A DNA stretch of 6,643 nt from an uncultured Caryophanales bacterium (GTDB taxonomy: Bacteria > Bacillota_I > Bacilli_A > RF39 > UBA660). This document shows, one piece after another, positions 4,837 through 6,643 of the stretch. Location of the stretch: positions 1 through 6,643 of the forward strand of contig CALCBO010000289.1 in the NCBI GenBank assembly GCA_937897245.1, read 5' to 3'. Position numbers and translations under genes: made by a program. Below the pieces are notes generated by a model, which saw only the letters and a program-made list of their open reading frames with translations, was not told where the DNA came from and searched no databases. The first letter of the stretch is position 1; every line of letters starts with the position of its first letter.

Positions 4837-5338
4837 TTAATCAGTAGATGATGCTAGTATTATTATATATCGATTTAGTGATTTATCATAAATTGATATA
4901 GCTGCTGCACTCCACCATTCTAATCCATCATCAAAATAATTAGACCATTCAACATTCCAATCATATATTTCTAAATTATTTTTTCCTTTTGGAAATAATA
5001 TATTGTTTATTTTTATAAAATCTTCTATTTTGTAATTTGTTTTATGAGGGGGAACTAAGAATAAATTCCAGTATGGTCTTTTGTATCCATGACCTATATT
5101 CTTGCTTTCTTTTTCATAATCTTTTTGGTAATTGAAATAGTTCTTTTGAATCAATTTCTTTATATGACATTTTATCATTATCTATTGTTATAAAATCATC
5201 ATCTTTTTTTTTATTCATTGCATATAATAATACTTCTTTATGATCTAAATTACTTTCTATTATAAAATAATCTAATACACACCTATTATATTTTTTATAT
5301 TCTATAAAGAACGGATCATTTATTAATTCTTTGAACAT
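4837..5338 (-). pseudogene. Frameshifted conserved hypothetical gene
   Basis: Two overlapping frames make one protein. The first runs from ATG 5338 (MFKELINDPFFIEYKKYNRC...) to a TGA at 5116-5114. The second continues the family-like sequence (DYEKESKNIGHGYKRPYWNL...) to TAA at 4837-4839. They join at CCAAAAAG: removing one A from the A5 run (complement of 5122-5126) gives ELFQLPKDYEKES and a protein of about 166 residues. The C-terminal part, with GYKRPYWNLFLVPP, FIKINNILFPKG, VEWSNYFDDGLEWWSAAAISIYD and YIIILASSTD, resembles uncharacterised Bacillota proteins; no function known. Either a broken gene, a phase-variable homopolymer or a sequencing error. Ribosome site AAAGG is about 10 bases before the ATG; leader copy D precedes it. 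Confidence 0.75.
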
Positions 5339-5356
5339 TTTTTCACATCCTTTATC

Positions 5357-5388
5357 TTTTCTCCAGAACAGTGATTGATTTGCAATGG
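5357..5388 (-). repeat. 32-nt leader, copy D (before the frameshifted gene)
   Basis: Ungapped match with CATTGCAA at columns 2-9, TCAC at 15-18, GT at 20-21 and GAGAAAA in place of GAAAGGA. The internal stem is broken (three mismatches) and the ribosome site has moved further downstream (AAAGGATG). The candidate promoter just upstream would start transcription right at the CATTG, suggesting the leader is the 5' end of the message here. Confidence 0.6.
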
Positions 5389-5393
5389 GATTT

Positions 5394-5420
5394 ATTGTAC
5401 GATTACCATGTCATTTTCAA
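5394..5420 (-). promoter_or_regulatory. Candidate promoter for the frameshifted gene and following array
   Basis: On the minus strand TTGAAA (5420-5415) and TACAAT (5399-5394) each match consensus at five of six positions, but the spacer is short (15 bases). It lies between the upstream terminator (5454-5477) and leader copy D, where a promoter is needed. The start site would be near 5387. Confidence 0.4.
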
Positions 5421-5453
5421 TATAAACAAAAACTCTTATAAGTACTATAACAT

Positions 5454-5477
5454 AAAAAATTGAGATTTTACTCCCAA
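5454..5477 (-). terminator. Rho-independent terminator after the 54-aa ORF
   Basis: TTGGGA (5477-5472) pairs with TCTCAA (5465-5460) with one G-U, 6-base loop, followed by TTTTTT (5459-5454). The stop codon of the 54-aa ORF lies in the loop. It separates the 87-aa gene unit from the array to the left. Confidence 0.65.
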
Positions 5478-5632
5478 CTTAATTGTTTAACAAAACAGTA
5501 TATAATAATTATTTCATTTTTAATTATATTATTTAATGTTTGAGTATCTATATCATATAATTCTTCATATTTAACTTCTTTAATATTTTTTAGTATATTT
5601 TTTGTAATAGTTCCTTTTGATATTTTATACAT
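5468..5632 (-). CDS. Possible small protein, 54 aa
   Basis: ATG at 5632, 26 bases after the stop of the 87-aa gene, codes MYKISKGTITKNILKNIKEV... to ...VKQLSWE. Coding-like residue mix (Lys, Ile, Asn, Glu), a basic first half, and a hydrophobic stretch NEIIIIYCFV before the end. Upstream is only the weak purine-rich site AGAAGAAAAAAG. The terminator overlapping its stop codon supports transcription through it. Could be a small gene, the tail of a decayed gene, or chance in AT-rich DNA. No family recognised. Confidence 0.4.
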   Translation of the reverse strand: MYKISKGTITKNILKNIKEVKYEELYDIDTQTLNNIIKNEIIIIYCFVKQLSWE

Positions 5633-5658
5633 ATATTAGCTTTTTCTTTTTTCTTCTT

Positions 5659-5922
5659 TTATTTATCTTTTGATGATTTTACTTCTACTACTTTTAGTTT
5701 TGGTGGTTTATATGTTTCTTCATCATATTCATAATCTCCGGGGTTACTCATATTTAATATTTCTGCGCCATCTCTTACACAGCTTGATGCATATAAACCT
5801 GCCTCTTCTGCTTCTTCATAAGTATCAAAGATTGCGTTATCCATATCTAAGTCCTTATATTCTTTTTCACTATCAATTTTTTCACCATCTTCAAAGGTAA
5901 GTATATATTTATATTTTGTCAT
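5659..5922 (-). CDS. Acidic hypothetical protein, 87 aa
   Basis: Start ATG 5922 with AAAGGAG 7 bases upstream, the best ribosome site in this part. MTKYKYILTFEDGEKIDSEKEY reads as a beta-hairpin, followed by DTYEEAEEAGLYASSCVRDGAEILNMSNPGDYEYDEETY and a charged Lys/Pro-rich end. The T-Y-E-E-A-E-x-A-G motif followed by a D-G-A-E-I-L-N-M-S-N-P-G-D stretch looks like a small conserved family of mobile or phage-type regions, from memory only. Soluble, strongly acidic. It lies 18 bases after the truncated frame upstream and has no 32-nt leader. Function unknown. Confidence 0.8.
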   Translation of the reverse strand: MTKYKYILTFEDGEKIDSEKEYKDLDMDNAIFDTYEEAEEAGLYASSCVRDGAEILNMSNPGDYEYDEETYKPPKLKVVEVKSSKDK

Positions 5923-5940
5923 TATAATTCTCCTTTCTTA

Positions 5941-6237
5941 TTAATTGTTTATTAGTAATTCAATTTGTTTAATTATTATGTTTATATATAAATTGTTAGT
6001 TTCTTGTTTAATATTAAGTTTATTAGTTATATTTATATATTCATCTCGTAGTAATTCTAACTCATTATTAATCGATATTAAATACTCGTTATTAAAATTA
6101 TTTATTAATAATATATTCATATAGGTTAAAAAAGAATAGATATTTATTGATTTGGTATAAGCTTTAATAATATCATTTAATTCATGATTGAAGGAGTTGA
6201 ATCTATGATTATTATTTTTTAAAAAGGATTTTATATT
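5941..6237 (-). pseudogene. 5'-truncated reading frame (C-terminal remnant)
   Basis: The minus-strand frame ending at TAA 5941-5943 is open back to a TGA at 6264-6262, over 100 codons, which is unusual in DNA this AT-rich. The residues look coding and helical (NNELELLRDEYINITNKLNIKQETNNLYINIIIKQIELLINN). It has no ATG except an internal one at 6120 (59 residues), with no ribosome site there. The simplest reading is the tail of a gene whose 5' part was lost at the junction with the plus-strand ORF that begins at 6238. The exact left part (about 6200-6261) is uncertain. A stand-alone 59-residue protein from 6120 is the alternative. Confidence 0.5.
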
Positions 6238-6643
6238 ATGAAAATCTGTTTTGAAAATAAATCAAAGGATTTGGGTGCGGAAATTGCTTTTGCAGATAAA
6301 AGCGTTTTGAATATTCCGCCCAATTCACCTAAAGAATTTGAAATAAGTGAAGATAATATCACTTTTTCTGTAAAATATGTTCGTGATTTTACTTTCGGTT
6401 ATCAGTTTATTCCTAAAGTTGATGGTAAATTAGGTGACCGGCTTGTAGATAAATTGACAGAAAAAACGATATTATTCATTACACATAGTGTGCCAGAAGC
6501 TGTCTTTTTGGCTGATCGGGTAATTATATTAAATAAGGGGAAAATACAGTTGGATCAAAAAATTGATCTTCCGCGTTCTAGAGACATTAATGATCCTAAA
6601 TTTACAGCATATGTACAGCAGTTTGAAAGTGCGATTACAGGAG
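6238..6643 (+). CDS. Chimeric ORF: unrelated N-terminus fused to the C-terminal part of an ABC transporter ATPase (runs off the right edge)
   Basis: ATG at 6238 behind AAAAAGGA; open to the window end (135 codons). Residues about 1-68 (MKICFENKSKDLGAEIAF..., IPPNSPKEFEISEDNITFSVKYV) look like the start of a small beta-rich protein. From about residue 70 (LVDKLTEKTILFITHSVPEAVFLADRVIIL) it is the end of an SsuB/TauB/NrtD-type ATPase of sulfonate, taurine or nitrate importers: H-loop His in ITHS, then EAVFLADRV, KGKI, IDLPRSRD. Walker A, signature and Walker B are absent, so it cannot hydrolyse ATP by itself. Plus strand, opposite to the array, and richer in GC (about 32%). Likely a recombination product; an assembly chimera is possible. 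Confidence 0.75.
   Translation, partial: MKICFENKSKDLGAEIAFADKSVLNIPPNSPKEFEISEDNITFSVKYVRDFTFGYQFIPKVDGKLGDRLVDKLTEKTILFITHSVPEAVFLADRVIILNKGKIQLDQKIDLPRSRDINDPKFTAYVQQFESAITG

Noticed and set aside
1799..5388. CRISPR-like repeat array.
   Set aside because: The repeats are separated by whole genes, not by 30-40 bp spacers, and there are no cas genes.
5670..5900. Plus-strand leucine-rich frame antisense to the 87-aa gene.
   Set aside because: Its apparent hydrophobicity is the mirror of the acidic gene on the minus strand, which has a strong ribosome site.

Overview
The window is very AT-rich (roughly 22-25% GC wherever I hand-counted the array; about 32% over 6241-6600). Nearly everything is coded on the minus strand, behind Shine-Dalgarno sites of the AAAGGA/GGAGG type. 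Composition, ribosome binding sites and protein types fit a low-GC Bacillota gut anaerobe (Erysipelotrichales- or Clostridia-like). That assignment is inference; there is no rRNA or other marker here.

In minus-strand transcription order (right to left): a 5'-truncated reading frame (5941-~6237), an 87-aa hypothetical (5659-5922), a possible 54-aa ORF (5468-5632) ending in a rho-independent terminator (5454-5477), a candidate promoter (5394-5420), a frameshifted hypothetical gene (4837-5338), a nitroreductase-family protein (3999-4745), a 68-aa 'YEPLW' protein (3652-3858), a DUF2441-type protein (2926-3507), a NUDIX hydrolase (2306-2779), a structured non-coding stretch with a terminator (2121-2239), a 48-aa ORF (1952-2098), a 290-aa Cys/His hypothetical (918-1790), a second copy of the 68-aa protein (673-879), an HD-domain phosphohydrolase (179-649) and a strong terminator (117-156). 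A promoter and the first codons of another gene lie at the left edge. On the right edge, on the plus strand, an in-frame chimeric ORF joins an unrelated N-terminus to the last third of a sulfonate/nitrate-type ABC ATPase.

The genes look unrelated in function: small cytosolic hydrolases, a redox enzyme and orphan proteins, with no shared pathway. What unites them is the intergenic DNA. Four genes (frameshifted hypothetical, 68-aa protein, DUF2441, NUDIX) start with the same 32-nt leader that ends in the ribosome binding site, and a fifth (290-aa hypothetical) has a degenerate copy. In three consecutive intergenic regions the leader is followed by a pair of direct repeats 78, 78 and 83 bp apart. 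The outer repeat touches or nearly touches the stop codon of the preceding gene, and the space between holds hairpins. The repeat sequence differs from region to region but the geometry does not. This resembles an array of one-gene cassettes, superficially like an integron but without recognisable attC core boxes and with no recombinase in the window. It is the best candidate for an undescribed system here.

Signs of gene flux and decay support an accessory region: a homopolymer frameshift, a duplicated gene, a truncated frame, a chimeric ORF at the array edge, and a nitroreductase with no ATG or ribosome binding site in the expected place.
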